64,000 nt of DNA, taken from contig NZ_CP092431.1 in assembly GCF_022385335.1 (NCBI RefSeq), forward strand, positions 5,270,001 through 5,334,000. Reading direction: 5' to 3'. Below, one piece after another: positions 51,945 to 59,139 of this stretch. A program made the position numbers and the translations under genes. Under the pieces are notes generated by a model that was given only the letters and a program-made list of their open reading frames with translations, was not told the origin of the DNA and made no database searches. Each line of letters opens with the position of its first letter. Within the stretch, counting starts at the first letter, position 1. This DNA is from Streptomyces deccanensis. Its GTDB lineage: Bacteria > Actinomycetota > Actinomycetes > Streptomycetales > Streptomycetaceae.

Positions 51945-52913
51945 ATGTCCATAGTGAGACGTGTCATCGTGAGCCGCCTGGTGGGGACGGGCATCGCCGC
52001 TCTCGCGCTGAGCGCGGCGGTCTCGGCTCCGGCCTTCGCCACGGGCACACCCGGCGGCGACGGTTGGGGCAAGAAGAGCTACGCCCCCGGCCAGGGCGCG
52101 GGCACGCCCACCGAGACCGACCGCTGCGAGTTCTCGCTGGACGGCGTGACGTTCGCCGACTGGGTCAAGCTCGACGACCAGAACCTCAAGCCCACCGACG
52201 ACGGCAAGGTCCACATCAAGGTCCGCGCCGCCTCCGACGCCACGACCTGCACGGTCTCCCTCGCGTCGTACCTGGCCCACGGCCCGACCTTCGACACGTC
52301 GGGCGAGCAGGTCTTCGTCGACTTCGACACGGTCACGGTCAAGCCGGGCGCCACGGACTCCCTGGACATCGCGGTCCCCGACGCGGGTTGCTACGCCCAG
52401 ATCGACCTGTACCGGGGGAAGGTGAAGTTCGACGGCAAGCTGGACGCGGCCGACGGCTTCGAGCACGGCGACGTCCCCAAGGGCCCCGACCGCCCGGTCA
52501 TCAAGGACAAGCTGATCGCGGCCTGGAACGGCGGCACGAAGGACTGCACGGCCGACGAGCAGCCGCCGGCCGAGGAGAACCCGCCGGCGGAGGAGCAGCC
52601 CCCGGCGGGAGAGCAGCCGCCGGCCGAGGAGAACCCGCCCGCCGACGAGCAGCCGCCGGCCGACGAGAACCCCCCTGCGGACGAGAACCCGCCCGCCGAC
52701 GACACCCCGAAGACGGACTCCTCCCCCTCCCCGTCCCCCTCGGACTCCACCCCGGTCGCCCCGTCCCCCAACGGCGGTGAGCCCGGCGACCTCGCCGAGA
52801 CCGGCGGCGGCAACGCCATCCCGATCGCCATCGGCGCCGCGGCCCTGGTCGCCGCGGGCGGCGCGATCTTCGCCGTGACCCGCCGCCGCGGCCCGGGCCG
52901 CACGAGCGCGTAG
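51945..52913 (+). CDS. LAETG-anchored surface protein (sortase E-type substrate) with hexapeptide stalk
   Basis: 322 residues. Signal peptide 1-32 (VGTGIAALALSAAVSAPAFA). Folded part about 35-200 (CEFSLDGVTFADWVKLDDQNLKPTDDGKVHIKVRAASDATTC; CYAQIDLYRGKVKFDGKLDAADGF). Then eight PPAEEN/PPADEQ-type hexapeptides (about 205-253) form an acidic stalk, followed by a Ser/Pro stretch. The sorting signal is LAETG at about 282-286, then a hydrophobic helix (IPIAIGAAALVAAGGAIFAV) and TRRRGPGRTSA. LAxTG is the class E sortase motif of Streptomyces. No sortase is in the window. ATG 51945; ribosome binding site weak. Function: cell-surface display of the N-terminal domain, binding partner unknown. Confidence 0.88.
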   Translation: MSIVRRVIVSRLVGTGIAALALSAAVSAPAFATGTPGGDGWGKKSYAPGQGAGTPTETDRCEFSLDGVTFADWVKLDDQNLKPTDDGKVHIKVRAASDATTCTVSLASYLAHGPTFDTSGEQVFVDFDTVTVKPGATDSLDIAVPDAGCYAQIDLYRGKVKFDGKLDAADGFEHGDVPKGPDRPVIKDKLIAAWNGGTKDCTADEQPPAEENPPAEEQPPAGEQPPAEENPPADEQPPADENPPADENPPADDTPKTDSSPSPSPSDSTPVAPSPNGGEPGDLAETGGGNAIPIAIGAAALVAAGGAIFAVTRRRGPGRTSA

Positions 52914-52930
52914 CCCTTGCCTCGCCGATG

Positions 52931-52966
52931 CGGTGTCCCCCACCTCCACGGAGGCGGGGGACACCG
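52931..52966. terminator. 17-bp stem bidirectional terminator
   Basis: CGGTGTCCCCC plus CCTCC (52931-52947) pairs with 52950-52966, with one A.C mismatch, around a 2-base loop. It lies 18 bases after the LAETG protein stop and 20 bases after the end of the convergent gene. Confidence 0.8.
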
Positions 52967-52985
52967 CTCGGCGCCCCGTGCCCGG

Positions 52986-53372
52986 CTACCGGACCACCCC
53001 GCGGAAACGGACCAGGAGGGCCTGGGCCTGTTCGGTGTCGGCGTCGAAGAACTGCTTGGCCAGGGCGGGCGGCACGGCGGGCCCCTGCATCCGGACCTCG
53101 TCGCAGCTGAAGCAGAACGCGGCCTCGTACAACGGCAGGTCGAGGACGTCGTCGTACGCCCGCACGCCCCACCCCGGTGAGAACCCGCAGCGGTGCTGTG
53201 CGCTGCCGGGGAGGCTCGCGATCAGGGCCAGCACGTCGCCGACCTCGTCCCCGGCCCAGTGGGCGACGACGGCACCGGGGTACGGGGCGCCCCGCTTCCC
53301 CGGCAGCCCCGAAATCCTGACGACCTCGATCAGCGCGGTGGCCGCGACGACGGCCGGGGCGGGAAGCTGCAT
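52986..53372 (-). CDS. Conserved hypothetical protein
   Basis: 128 residues. Cytoplasmic-looking, with FSCDEVRMQGPAVPPALAKQFFDADTEQAQALLVRFRG at the C-terminus and a central GWGVRAYDDVLDLPLYEAAFCFSCDEVR. Cys pair CFSC may bind metal. It lies 19 bases downstream of the YciI-like gene on the same strand, so the two are likely co-transcribed. No family recognised. Confidence 0.68.
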   Translation of the reverse strand: MQLPAPAVVAATALIEVVRISGLPGKRGAPYPGAVVAHWAGDEVGDVLALIASLPGSAQHRCGFSPGWGVRAYDDVLDLPLYEAAFCFSCDEVRMQGPAVPPALAKQFFDADTEQAQALLVRFRGVVR

Positions 53373-53391
53373 GGCCGCACCGTCCCGCTGC

Positions 53392-53676
53392 TCAGGAAGG
53401 GTCGCGCTGCAGTCCGGTCAGGCCCACGACCGGCGCCCATTCGCGCACACCGACCACCTGGACACCAGGGGTGCGGTAGTACGGATCGGTGTCGAGTATG
53501 CGGTCCAGCTCTGCGCGGTCCGTGTCGAAGACGAGCAGCGCGCCGGTGTCGTCAGCGAACGGACCGGCGGCGACGAGATGTCCCTCCTCGTGGAGGCGAT
53601 TGAGGAGTGCGCGATGCGCCGGACGTGCCGCGAGGCGTTCAGGCGAAGCGGTCAAGGCAAGTTCGACGATCAACAT
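53392..53676 (-). CDS. YciI-like protein
   Basis: 94 residues, the full length of the YciI (DGPF-like) family. MLIVELALTASPERLAARPAHRALLNRLHEEGHLVAAGPFADDTGALLVFDTDRAEL includes the AGPFADDTGALLVF core with the family's conserved Asp in the D-P-Y-Y segment (LDTDPYYRTPGVQVV). The family is small dimeric proteins of mostly unknown enzymatic role; some are dehalogenase-like. ATG 53674-53676. Confidence 0.9.
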   Translation of the reverse strand: MLIVELALTASPERLAARPAHRALLNRLHEEGHLVAAGPFADDTGALLVFDTDRAELDRILDTDPYYRTPGVQVVGVREWAPVVGLTGLQRDPS

Positions 53677-53720
53677 GCGCCCGACCGTAGCAGCGCCGGC
53701 ATCTGGCTACGGGGCAAGTC

Positions 53721-54284
53721 CTACTTGCCTGTCAGTTCCACCTCGCAGTCCAGTGTCTGTGTGTACGCGCGACCGCCCTGCCGATAGCCGAACTCGCAGT
53801 AGCGGGCGCTCCGGGAGGGCAGGCTGGTGATCTTCAGCCGTACCAGGTAGTAGATATCGCTCGACGCGTGTGGAGCCACTTTGACGGGCTTGTCGGAGTA
53901 GTCGCGCAGCGCGGCGAACCGTGGTGACCATTTCTCGCCCTCCTTCGCCAGCAGAGCCAGTCCTTCGGTGTCTTCCAGGCTGTAGGCGCCGTATCCCAGG
54001 ACCTTCAACCCTTGGGGAACCTCAACGAGTGACACCCCGGTGATTTCGATCGGCTCGGCGGATTTGTTGGTGGGCACGGGGAGCGCGAACCACCAGGTGT
54101 CCCCGACCTTCACGTTCTCGCTCCCGACGGTTCCGCTTTCCTGGATTCCGCCTTCCAGCGCGGACCCTTGAGAAAGCTGCTGCTCCAGCGTGGAACACCC
54201 TGTGACGAGGAGCGCGGCCACGGCAGCGACAGCGAGGCGGGTGCGTAGACAACGTGCCGGGCTTGTCGATTCCGGGATCATCAT
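53721..54284 (-). CDS. Lipoprotein, function unknown
   Basis: About 187 residues. Lipobox ALLVTGCSTL. The exterior domain (about 45-187) has KVGDTWWFALPVPTNKSAEPIEITGVSLVEVPQGLKVLGYGAY, a beta-rich fold, and two Cys (YCEFGYRQ, LDCEVEL) near the end. Codon use is less GC-biased than most neighbours. Start uncertain: ATG at 54284 or 54281, or GTG at 54308. No family recognised. Confidence 0.72.
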   Translation of the reverse strand: MMIPESTSPARCLRTRLAVAAVAALLVTGCSTLEQQLSQGSALEGGIQESGTVGSENVKVGDTWWFALPVPTNKSAEPIEITGVSLVEVPQGLKVLGYGAYSLEDTEGLALLAKEGEKWSPRFAALRDYSDKPVKVAPHASSDIYYLVRLKITSLPSRSARYCEFGYRQGGRAYTQTLDCEVELTGK

Positions 54285-54520
54285 TTCCCCAAAAGAAGTG
54301 CCGGCCACGGGATTTGACCACGGCCTTGCGCGTCGCTTGTGCTCGCGGTCACGAAATCTACGCCGGGAATCCGCAGCGCAGCGTGCCGTTGAGCTACTTC
54401 TGAGGTGGGGATTCGGCCGTCGACGTCACCGTTTCGACCGGTGGTGAGCATCCGGCCGTGTCCCTACGTACCTCTTGGCGAGTGCACTCGGGTACGAAGA
54501 ACGCGAACGGAGATCCGGAC

Positions 54521-54955
54521 GTGATGAGGAAGCTGTCGCGGGGCGGTGTGGTGGCTGTGGGGCTGGCTGTCCTGCCTCTGGTGGCGGCCTGTAGCGGTGG
54601 CGGTGGGGACAAGGGCTCGGGCAAGGCGGGTGAGGAGTCCAGTCCGGTTGCCGCGGTCGTCGCGCCGGCCAAGGTCGAGGTGATCGCCGAGCTCACCGGG
54701 TGTGAGGTGAAGATCCGGACCGAGGCCGAGGAACTGCGCGAGGGCGTGTGTCAGACCGGCGCGGGGGACTACCTCATCACCACCTTCCCCAAGGACGAGC
54801 TGAAGGAAGTCTGGCTGGAGTCGGCCTCGATGTACGGCGGCAAGTACCTCGTCGGCCCCCGCTGGGCCATCTCCGCCAAGCCCGACGTGCTCAAGAAGCT
54901 GAAGGCCAAGGTGGGCGGCACGGTTCGCGACCTGAGTCAGCCGAGTGCGTCGTAG
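54521..54955 (+). CDS. Small lipoprotein, function unknown
   Basis: 144 residues. Start GTG 54521 (next codon ATG) with GGAG 8 bases upstream. Lipobox PLVAACSGG with Cys about residue 24, followed by a Gly/Lys/Ser stalk. Domain about 55-140 has two Cys (LTGCEVKI, REGVCQTGAGDYLITTFPKDEL), probably a disulphide. No known family. Its 3' end overlaps the convergent DUF6174 gene by 19 bases. Confidence 0.75.
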   Translation: MMRKLSRGGVVAVGLAVLPLVAACSGGGGDKGSGKAGEESSPVAAVVAPAKVEVIAELTGCEVKIRTEAEELREGVCQTGAGDYLITTFPKDELKEVWLESASMYGGKYLVGPRWAISAKPDVLKKLKAKVGGTVRDLSQPSAS

Positions 54956-55407
54956 GCGCTGAGTTCGTACGCCGCCTCGTCGTCGATCGCGTTCTCCTCC
55001 CAGTCGATGGCGAGGGTGACGGGGCGGCCGTCCGCCGCGTACGAGACGTCCACCTTGTCGGCACCCTCCTCGCGGGCCACCTCCGCCTCCTTCAACAGGT
55101 CCGCGATGGTGGGTATGTCGTGCAGTGTCCGCTCCACCACGCGCCGCCCGCTGTCATCGAGCCCGACGGCCTTCACGACCTTTCCGTCCCGCACCGTCAC
55201 CTCGAACGTCCCGATCAGCGCCCGCTCCCCCTCCGCCGACCTCAGCGTGTAGGTGTAGGACGCCGGTTCCTTCCAGGCGGGCGCCGAGGGCTTCGTCGTA
55301 GTCGCCGAGTCCTCTCCGCACCCTGAGATCGCCCACAGCAACGCCCCCGCCGTCGCGACGGCGGACAGCGCGCGGTGACGGAGTCGTACGGCAGTGGTCG
55401 TCGGCAT
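54937..55407 (-). CDS. DUF6174-family lipoprotein
   Basis: 156 residues. Start ATG 55405-55407 after AAGGGGG. Lipobox LWAISGCGEDS. Domain 45-150 has the DUF6174 pattern: SYTYTLRSAEGERALIGTFEVTVRDGKVVKAVGLDDSG, TIADLLKEAEVAREEGADKVDVSYAADGRPVTLAIDWEENAIDDEAAYELS. Function unknown. A (CGGTG)n tract lies 80-115 bases upstream. Confidence 0.85.
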   Translation of the reverse strand: MPTTTAVRLRHRALSAVATAGALLWAISGCGEDSATTTKPSAPAWKEPASYTYTLRSAEGERALIGTFEVTVRDGKVVKAVGLDDSGRRVVERTLHDIPTIADLLKEAEVAREEGADKVDVSYAADGRPVTLAIDWEENAIDDEAAYELSAYDALG

Positions 55408-55485
55408 GGCGGTGCCCCCTTCGAGAACGGTCACCCCTGGGACGCCGGCGGGGGTGAGAACGTTCAGCGGGCGGGGTCCGGTCTC

Positions 55486-55530
55486 CGGTGCGGTGCGGTG
55501 CGGTGCGGTGCGGTGCGGTGCGGAGCGGAG
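55486..55530. repeat. Pentanucleotide microsatellite (CGGTG)7(CGGAG)2
   Basis: Seven uninterrupted CGGTG units (55486-55520) are followed by two CGGAG. It lies between the DUF6174 lipoprotein start and the start of the nonapeptide-repeat protein gene, in the promoter zone of both divergent genes. Length change would alter promoter spacing without touching a reading frame. Confidence 0.92.
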
Positions 55531-55599
55531 CCGACACGGTTTCCGGCCGTCGTCGTCGGAAGGTCCCGTCCGGGAGGACGTCACGGGCAGGATGTCCCC

Positions 55600-56007
55600 A
55601 TGACGAAGCCGTCCGTGCAGTCCGTGCCGTCCATCCGGCGTTCCTCCTCCTCGCCTTCCGCGCCTTCCGCCTGTTCCTCCTCCGGTTCCTTGCTGTCGTT
55701 GTGGTCCCAGGACTCCGTGCTGTCGATCGGGTCCGTCGGGTCAGTGCTCTCCGTGGGGTCCGTCGGGTCGGTCCTGTCGATCGGTTCGATCGGGAGCGCC
55801 CTGTCCGCCGGCTCGATCGGATCCGCGCTGTCACTGATCTCGACCGGCTCATGGCTGAGCACGGGGTCCCTCTTGTCCGCGCACTCCCGCTGGTCGGTGC
55901 TGTCGTGGCGCTCCAACGGCGGGTTCATGGCCGCCGGAGCGGTGGGGGCGGCGGTGGTGGGGGTCGGGGGCGCCCTGTTGCTGGGGCGGCAGCGGCACAG
56001 GGCGTAG
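55600..56007 (+). CDS. Nonapeptide-repeat membrane protein, function unknown
   Basis: 135 residues. The centre has at least five repeats of nine residues, [VA]LSxGSxGS: VLSIGSVGS, VLSVGSVGS, VLSIGSIGS, ALSAGSIGS, ALSLISTGS, then WSVLSWRSNGG and one C-terminal membrane helix (AAGAVGAAVVGVGGALLLG) ending RQRHRA. I recall similar Ser/Gly/Leu repeat proteins as uncharacterised entries in Streptomyces. The repeat pattern suggests a small beta-solenoid or a Ser-rich amphipathic array facing the membrane. It has no signal other than the C-terminal helix. ATG 55600; ribosome binding site weak. A strong terminator follows. Confidence 0.75.
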   Translation: MTKPSVQSVPSIRRSSSSPSAPSACSSSGSLLSLWSQDSVLSIGSVGSVLSVGSVGSVLSIGSIGSALSAGSIGSALSLISTGSWLSTGSLLSAHSRWSVLSWRSNGGFMAAGAVGAAVVGVGGALLLGRQRHRA

Positions 56008-56048
56008 CCGGGGCGCCGCCACCATTTCTCGACGGGCGTGCAACGCAA

Positions 56049-56083
56049 TGAGCCCCGCTTCACGTGTTGTGAAGCGGGGCTCA
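56049..56083. terminator. 15-bp stem bidirectional terminator
   Basis: TGAGCCCCGCTTCAC (56049-56063) pairs perfectly with 56069-56083 around a 5-base loop. It ends both the nonapeptide-repeat gene (plus) and the tRNA (minus). Confidence 0.9.
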
Positions 56084-56088
56084 TTCTC

Positions 56089-56161
56089 TGGAGCGCCGGG
56101 CAGGCCTTGCACCTGCATTTCCCCGCAGGAAGCGGGGCGTCTTTCCTTGGACCACCAACGC
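56089..56161 (-). tRNA. Non-canonical tRNA-Gly(UCC)
   Basis: A 73-base tRNA with encoded CCA. Reading on the minus strand: acceptor GCGTTGG pairs with CCGGCGC (two G.U pairs), discriminator T, CCA; D stem GTC/GAC (3 bp) with loop CAAGGAAA; anticodon stem CCCCG/CGGGG and loop CTTCCTG, giving anticodon UCC (U33 present, position 37 is U); variable loop AAAT; T stem GCAGG/CCTGC with loop TGCAAGG. Position 55 is G instead of U, so no TpsiC, and the D stem is short. Staphylococcal tRNA-Gly species that feed the cell-wall bridge carry the same GUGC change. Folded by hand. Confidence 0.8.
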
Positions 56162-56205
56162 ATCGAGTGCTACCGGGAGTTCGTTTTCCGGTGAGCGGCT
56201 CGAGA

Positions 56206-56940
56206 TCAACTATAGCGGATCTTCGAGGGTGTTGCATCCTCGGTCGCGGCCGGTCCGGCCAAGTGCGCCTGCGGGGCGTACTCGACGCGGAGGTACTTGG
56301 CGTTCCGTTCGCCGTAGGCCTTGTGGAGGATCGGCTCGGCGGTCTCGGGGTCGTCGACGCCGACTTCGACGAAGCCGGTGCCGTCCAGGCCGACCTCGCG
56401 CAGGGCGAAGGTGCCGTCCCAGCGGCTCATGTCCTCGGTGACGCGGTCGAGGAGGGCGTTGAGGTCCTTCTCGTTGATGTCGCGGTCGTGGAGGCGTACG
56501 GTCACGCTCTTCTCGGCGGCGTCGCAGACGGCCGTGTCGAAGGGGGCGGAGGGGATGCGGTACACGTCCAGGGAGGTCGCGTCCTCGTCCAGGACCATGC
56601 CCGTGTAGATCGAGGCGTGGCGGCCGGTGACCAGTTCGTCCACGTAGCTCAGGGTGCGGTCGAGTGGGGTGTCCTCAGGGAAGCCGTCCCTCGCGTGACC
56701 TGCGAGGCTGCCCTGCGGCTGGGTGCCGTGGCAGATCCGCGTCGGGGTCGACACGACCTCCACGGTCTGGGCGTCGGCCGCCGAGCCCTGGATGCCGCCG
56801 AGTACGACGACGGAGCCCAGCACGGCCGCGGCGGCTCCGGTTCGGGAACGGACGCGGGCACCCGAGCCGCTCCAGGCATTGGCCCAGGCCCGGGTCAGGG
56901 TCCAGGTCCGGGTCCACCCGCGCTTGTCCGGCTCACCCAT
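56206..56940 (-). CDS. Membrane-anchored exterior protein, function unknown
   Basis: 244 residues. ATG 56938-56940 follows GGAGGG. A basic Trp/Arg-rich N-terminus, one membrane helix (about 37-55, AAAAVLGSVVVLGGIQGSA) and an exterior domain (65-244) with THDGFPEDTPLDRTLSYVDELV-like start, YTGMVLDEDATSLDVYRIPSAPFDTAVCDAAEKSVTVRLHDRDINEKDLNALLDRV and VEVGVDDPETAEPILHKAYGE. Two Cys (RICHGTQ, AVCDAA). No known family; not a hydrolase by any motif I know. It is 44 bases past the tRNA on the same strand. Confidence 0.75.
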   Translation of the reverse strand: MGEPDKRGWTRTWTLTRAWANAWSGSGARVRSRTGAAAAVLGSVVVLGGIQGSAADAQTVEVVSTPTRICHGTQPQGSLAGHARDGFPEDTPLDRTLSYVDELVTGRHASIYTGMVLDEDATSLDVYRIPSAPFDTAVCDAAEKSVTVRLHDRDINEKDLNALLDRVTEDMSRWDGTFALREVGLDGTGFVEVGVDDPETAEPILHKAYGERNAKYLRVEYAPQAHLAGPAATEDATPSKIRYS

Positions 56941-57116
56941 GACGCCCTCCGCGTTTCTGCTCGTACGACCGCACGATCGATACTGAGACGCGGGGGCCCG
57001 CCAGAACGTTCGATCCGCCCCGTCCGGTCCGCTGGCTTCGCCTTCTGCCCGGACGGGAGTTGAATCGGGCACGAGCCGACCGACGGCGACGGACGAGGAA
57101 CGAGGAGGGCCGGCCC

Positions 57117-57680
57117 ATGGGGCGACTGCGCTCGGTGCTGACCAAGCCGGTGGTGATCGCGATCCTGGTGGTGGGGGCCGTGGTGGCCGGCATCGGGCTG
57201 TACTGGTTCCAGCCGTGGAAGCTGTGGACGGACGAGACCGTGCGAGAGACCCTGCCGTCGGCCACGGCCACGGCCACGGCCACGGCGTCGGCGACGCCGG
57301 AGAAGTCCGCTGGGGATACGGACACCGTCGCCCGCGGGGAGTTCCTCAGCCACGAGCACGCGACCTCCGGGAACGTCCGGCTGCTGCGGCTCGCGGACGG
57401 GTCGTACGTCGTGCGGCTGGAGGACTTCGAGACCAGCAACGGGCCCGATCTGCGGGTGTGGCTGAGCGACGCGCCGGTGAAGGAGGGCGAGGACGGCTGG
57501 CATCTCTTCGACGACGACGCGTACGACCACGTCAGCCTCGGCGGGCTGAAGGGGAACAAGGGGGACCAGAACTACCGGGTGCCAGGTGACGTCGATCCCG
57601 GTGACTACGGCAGCGTCACCATCTGGTGCGACCGCTTCAACGTGTCGTTCGGCGCGGCCGAGCTGGCCCGGAGCCGCTGA
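57117..57680 (+). CDS. DM13-domain membrane protein
   Basis: 187 residues. ATG 57117 has GAGGAGGG upstream. One N-terminal membrane helix (VVIAILVVGAVVAGIGLYWF, about 12-31), a short Ala-Thr repeat (ATATATATASAT) and a DM13 domain (about 75-180): ARGEFLSHEHATSGNVRLLRLADGSYVVRLEDFETSNGPDLRVWLSDA and the end IWCDRFNVSFGAAEL with the conserved Cys. DM13 domains are proposed to form a redox-active cytochrome-like or electron-transfer module; the role is unproven. Confidence 0.88.
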   Translation: MGRLRSVLTKPVVIAILVVGAVVAGIGLYWFQPWKLWTDETVRETLPSATATATATASATPEKSAGDTDTVARGEFLSHEHATSGNVRLLRLADGSYVVRLEDFETSNGPDLRVWLSDAPVKEGEDGWHLFDDDAYDHVSLGGLKGNKGDQNYRVPGDVDPGDYGSVTIWCDRFNVSFGAAELARSR

Positions 57681-57714
57681 GGCTCCGGACCGGCTCGGGG
57701 GGCATGGGTGTGTG

Positions 57715-59139
57715 TCAGTAGCCCACCCGGAACGTCGCGTCCGCCCGCTCCGTCGCCGTCGAGATCGGGTCGATGCGGAGCAGGTAGTTGCTGTGCCGGA
57801 TGTAGCGGGTGGGGTTGTTGTACGAGCGGAACGAGGACCACGTGGAGTCGGCGAGGCCGGCGACGCGGGTGAACGTGGCGTCCGCGGCGAACGTCGACGT
57901 GCCGTCGTTCGCGTCCAGGCGGAGCGCGTAGTTGTAGTGGCGCAGGTAGCGGGTCGGGAAGTTCACCGACTGGAAGGAAATGGCCGAGGAGTCCGCCAGG
58001 CCCGGGACCAGCTTCCACTGGGAGTCGGTGAACGGATCGAAGGGGTACTCGTCGATACGGCCCACGTAGCTGCTGTGGCGGACGTAGCGGGACGGGAAGT
58101 TGTACGACTTCAGGCGGTTCCAGGCGGGGGCGCCCCACTTGGCCAGCAGGTTGGTGTACTCCGTCGACGTGATCGGGTGGATGCCGCAGTGCTTGGAGTT
58201 GAGCGGCTGGGTGTAGAGCTTCTGGTCGAGGGCCGTCCAGGTGCCGGAGGCGAGGTCGGTGGACTGCCAGACGTAGAACACGCCGTTGGGGGTGTACGTG
58301 TCTCCCCAGAGGTACCAGGCGTTGGACGTCAGGGACTTCACCACCGTGGGGGCCTCGGTGCCGCCGTGCGCGACAGGCGTGCTGAACGGTGTGAAGCTGC
58401 CCGGGGCGAGGGACGTCGACCGTGCGCCGACCAGTTGCTGGTTGCGCTTGTAGTAGAGGTAGTTGACGCCGTTGACGCCGATCGTGAGGTTGCCGTCGAT
58501 GATGTCGTAGCCGGGGTCGAAGAAGACCTGCGGGTTCGACGACGTGACGAAGTCGGTGGTGTAGCTGACCATGATCACGTTGTGGCCGCTGCTGTTCACC
58601 GAGGAGTAGAGGATGCCGTACTGGCCGCGTGAGGCATCCCAGTAGGCCTCCGGGGCCCAGCTGTGGGTGGTGGTCATGTCGTGGAGCTTCAGCCGCCGGT
58701 AGCCGGTGAAGGTCCGCAGGTCGGCGGAGTCCCAGACGTGGATGTACGTGCTGTTGTAGTTCCAGTCGGTGCCCTTGAGGTCCGTCGCCAGGACGACGAA
58801 CGTGCCGTCCTGCTTGCGCATCAGGAACGGGTCGCGCAGGCCGCCGGCGCCCTGGGTCGGGGTGACCAGGGGGGCGTTCTGGTTCAGCGGGGTCCAGTTC
58901 AGGCCGTCCTGGCTGACGGCCAGGTGCAGGCCGTAGTTGGCCTCCAGCATGGTGGTGGACTCGGTGAAGTAGACCATCGCGTACGCGGAGTCGGCCGCGT
59001 GGGCGGTGCCGGCGCCGAGGGTGAGCACACCGGTCGCGGCCAGCGGCACGGTTGCCGCCGTGCCGAGGAACATGCGGCGGGAGAGGCCGGGCCTGCCGGT
59101 CACGCCGCCCGCGGAGTTCACATCGCTCATGTCGCTCAT
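57715..59139 (-). CDS. GH43-like arabinanase/arabinofuranosidase with ABFB (CBM42) domain
   Basis: 474 residues. A Tat-type signal (SRRMFLGTAATVPLAATGVLTLGAGTAHA, about 21-49). A five-bladed propeller (about 50-335) has RDPFLMRKQDGTFVVLATD, THSWAPEAYWDASRG and HGGTEAPTVVK, segments of the GH43-type catalytic cleft. The C-terminal 130 residues carry three ABFB repeats (SYNFPSRYVRHSSYVGRID; SVNFPTRYLRHYNYALRLD; SYNNPTRYIRHSNYLLRID), an arabinose-binding beta-trefoil. Its ATG overlaps the upstream galactosidase stop as ATGA, so translation is coupled. Probable target: arabinose-bearing plant polysaccharide such as arabinogalactan. Confidence 0.87.
   Translation of the reverse strand: MSDMSDVNSAGGVTGRPGLSRRMFLGTAATVPLAATGVLTLGAGTAHAADSAYAMVYFTESTTMLEANYGLHLAVSQDGLNWTPLNQNAPLVTPTQGAGGLRDPFLMRKQDGTFVVLATDLKGTDWNYNSTYIHVWDSADLRTFTGYRRLKLHDMTTTHSWAPEAYWDASRGQYGILYSSVNSSGHNVIMVSYTTDFVTSSNPQVFFDPGYDIIDGNLTIGVNGVNYLYYKRNQQLVGARSTSLAPGSFTPFSTPVAHGGTEAPTVVKSLTSNAWYLWGDTYTPNGVFYVWQSTDLASGTWTALDQKLYTQPLNSKHCGIHPITSTEYTNLLAKWGAPAWNRLKSYNFPSRYVRHSSYVGRIDEYPFDPFTDSQWKLVPGLADSSAISFQSVNFPTRYLRHYNYALRLDANDGTSTFAADATFTRVAGLADSTWSSFRSYNNPTRYIRHSNYLLRIDPISTATERADATFRVGY

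Noticed and set aside
55581..56237. Minus-strand Asp/Pro-repeat frame opposite the nonapeptide-repeat gene
   Set aside because: Third-position GC does not decide, but this frame would have to run through the tRNA and terminator and has no ribosome binding site at internal starts; the plus frame ends in a membrane helix followed by a terminator.
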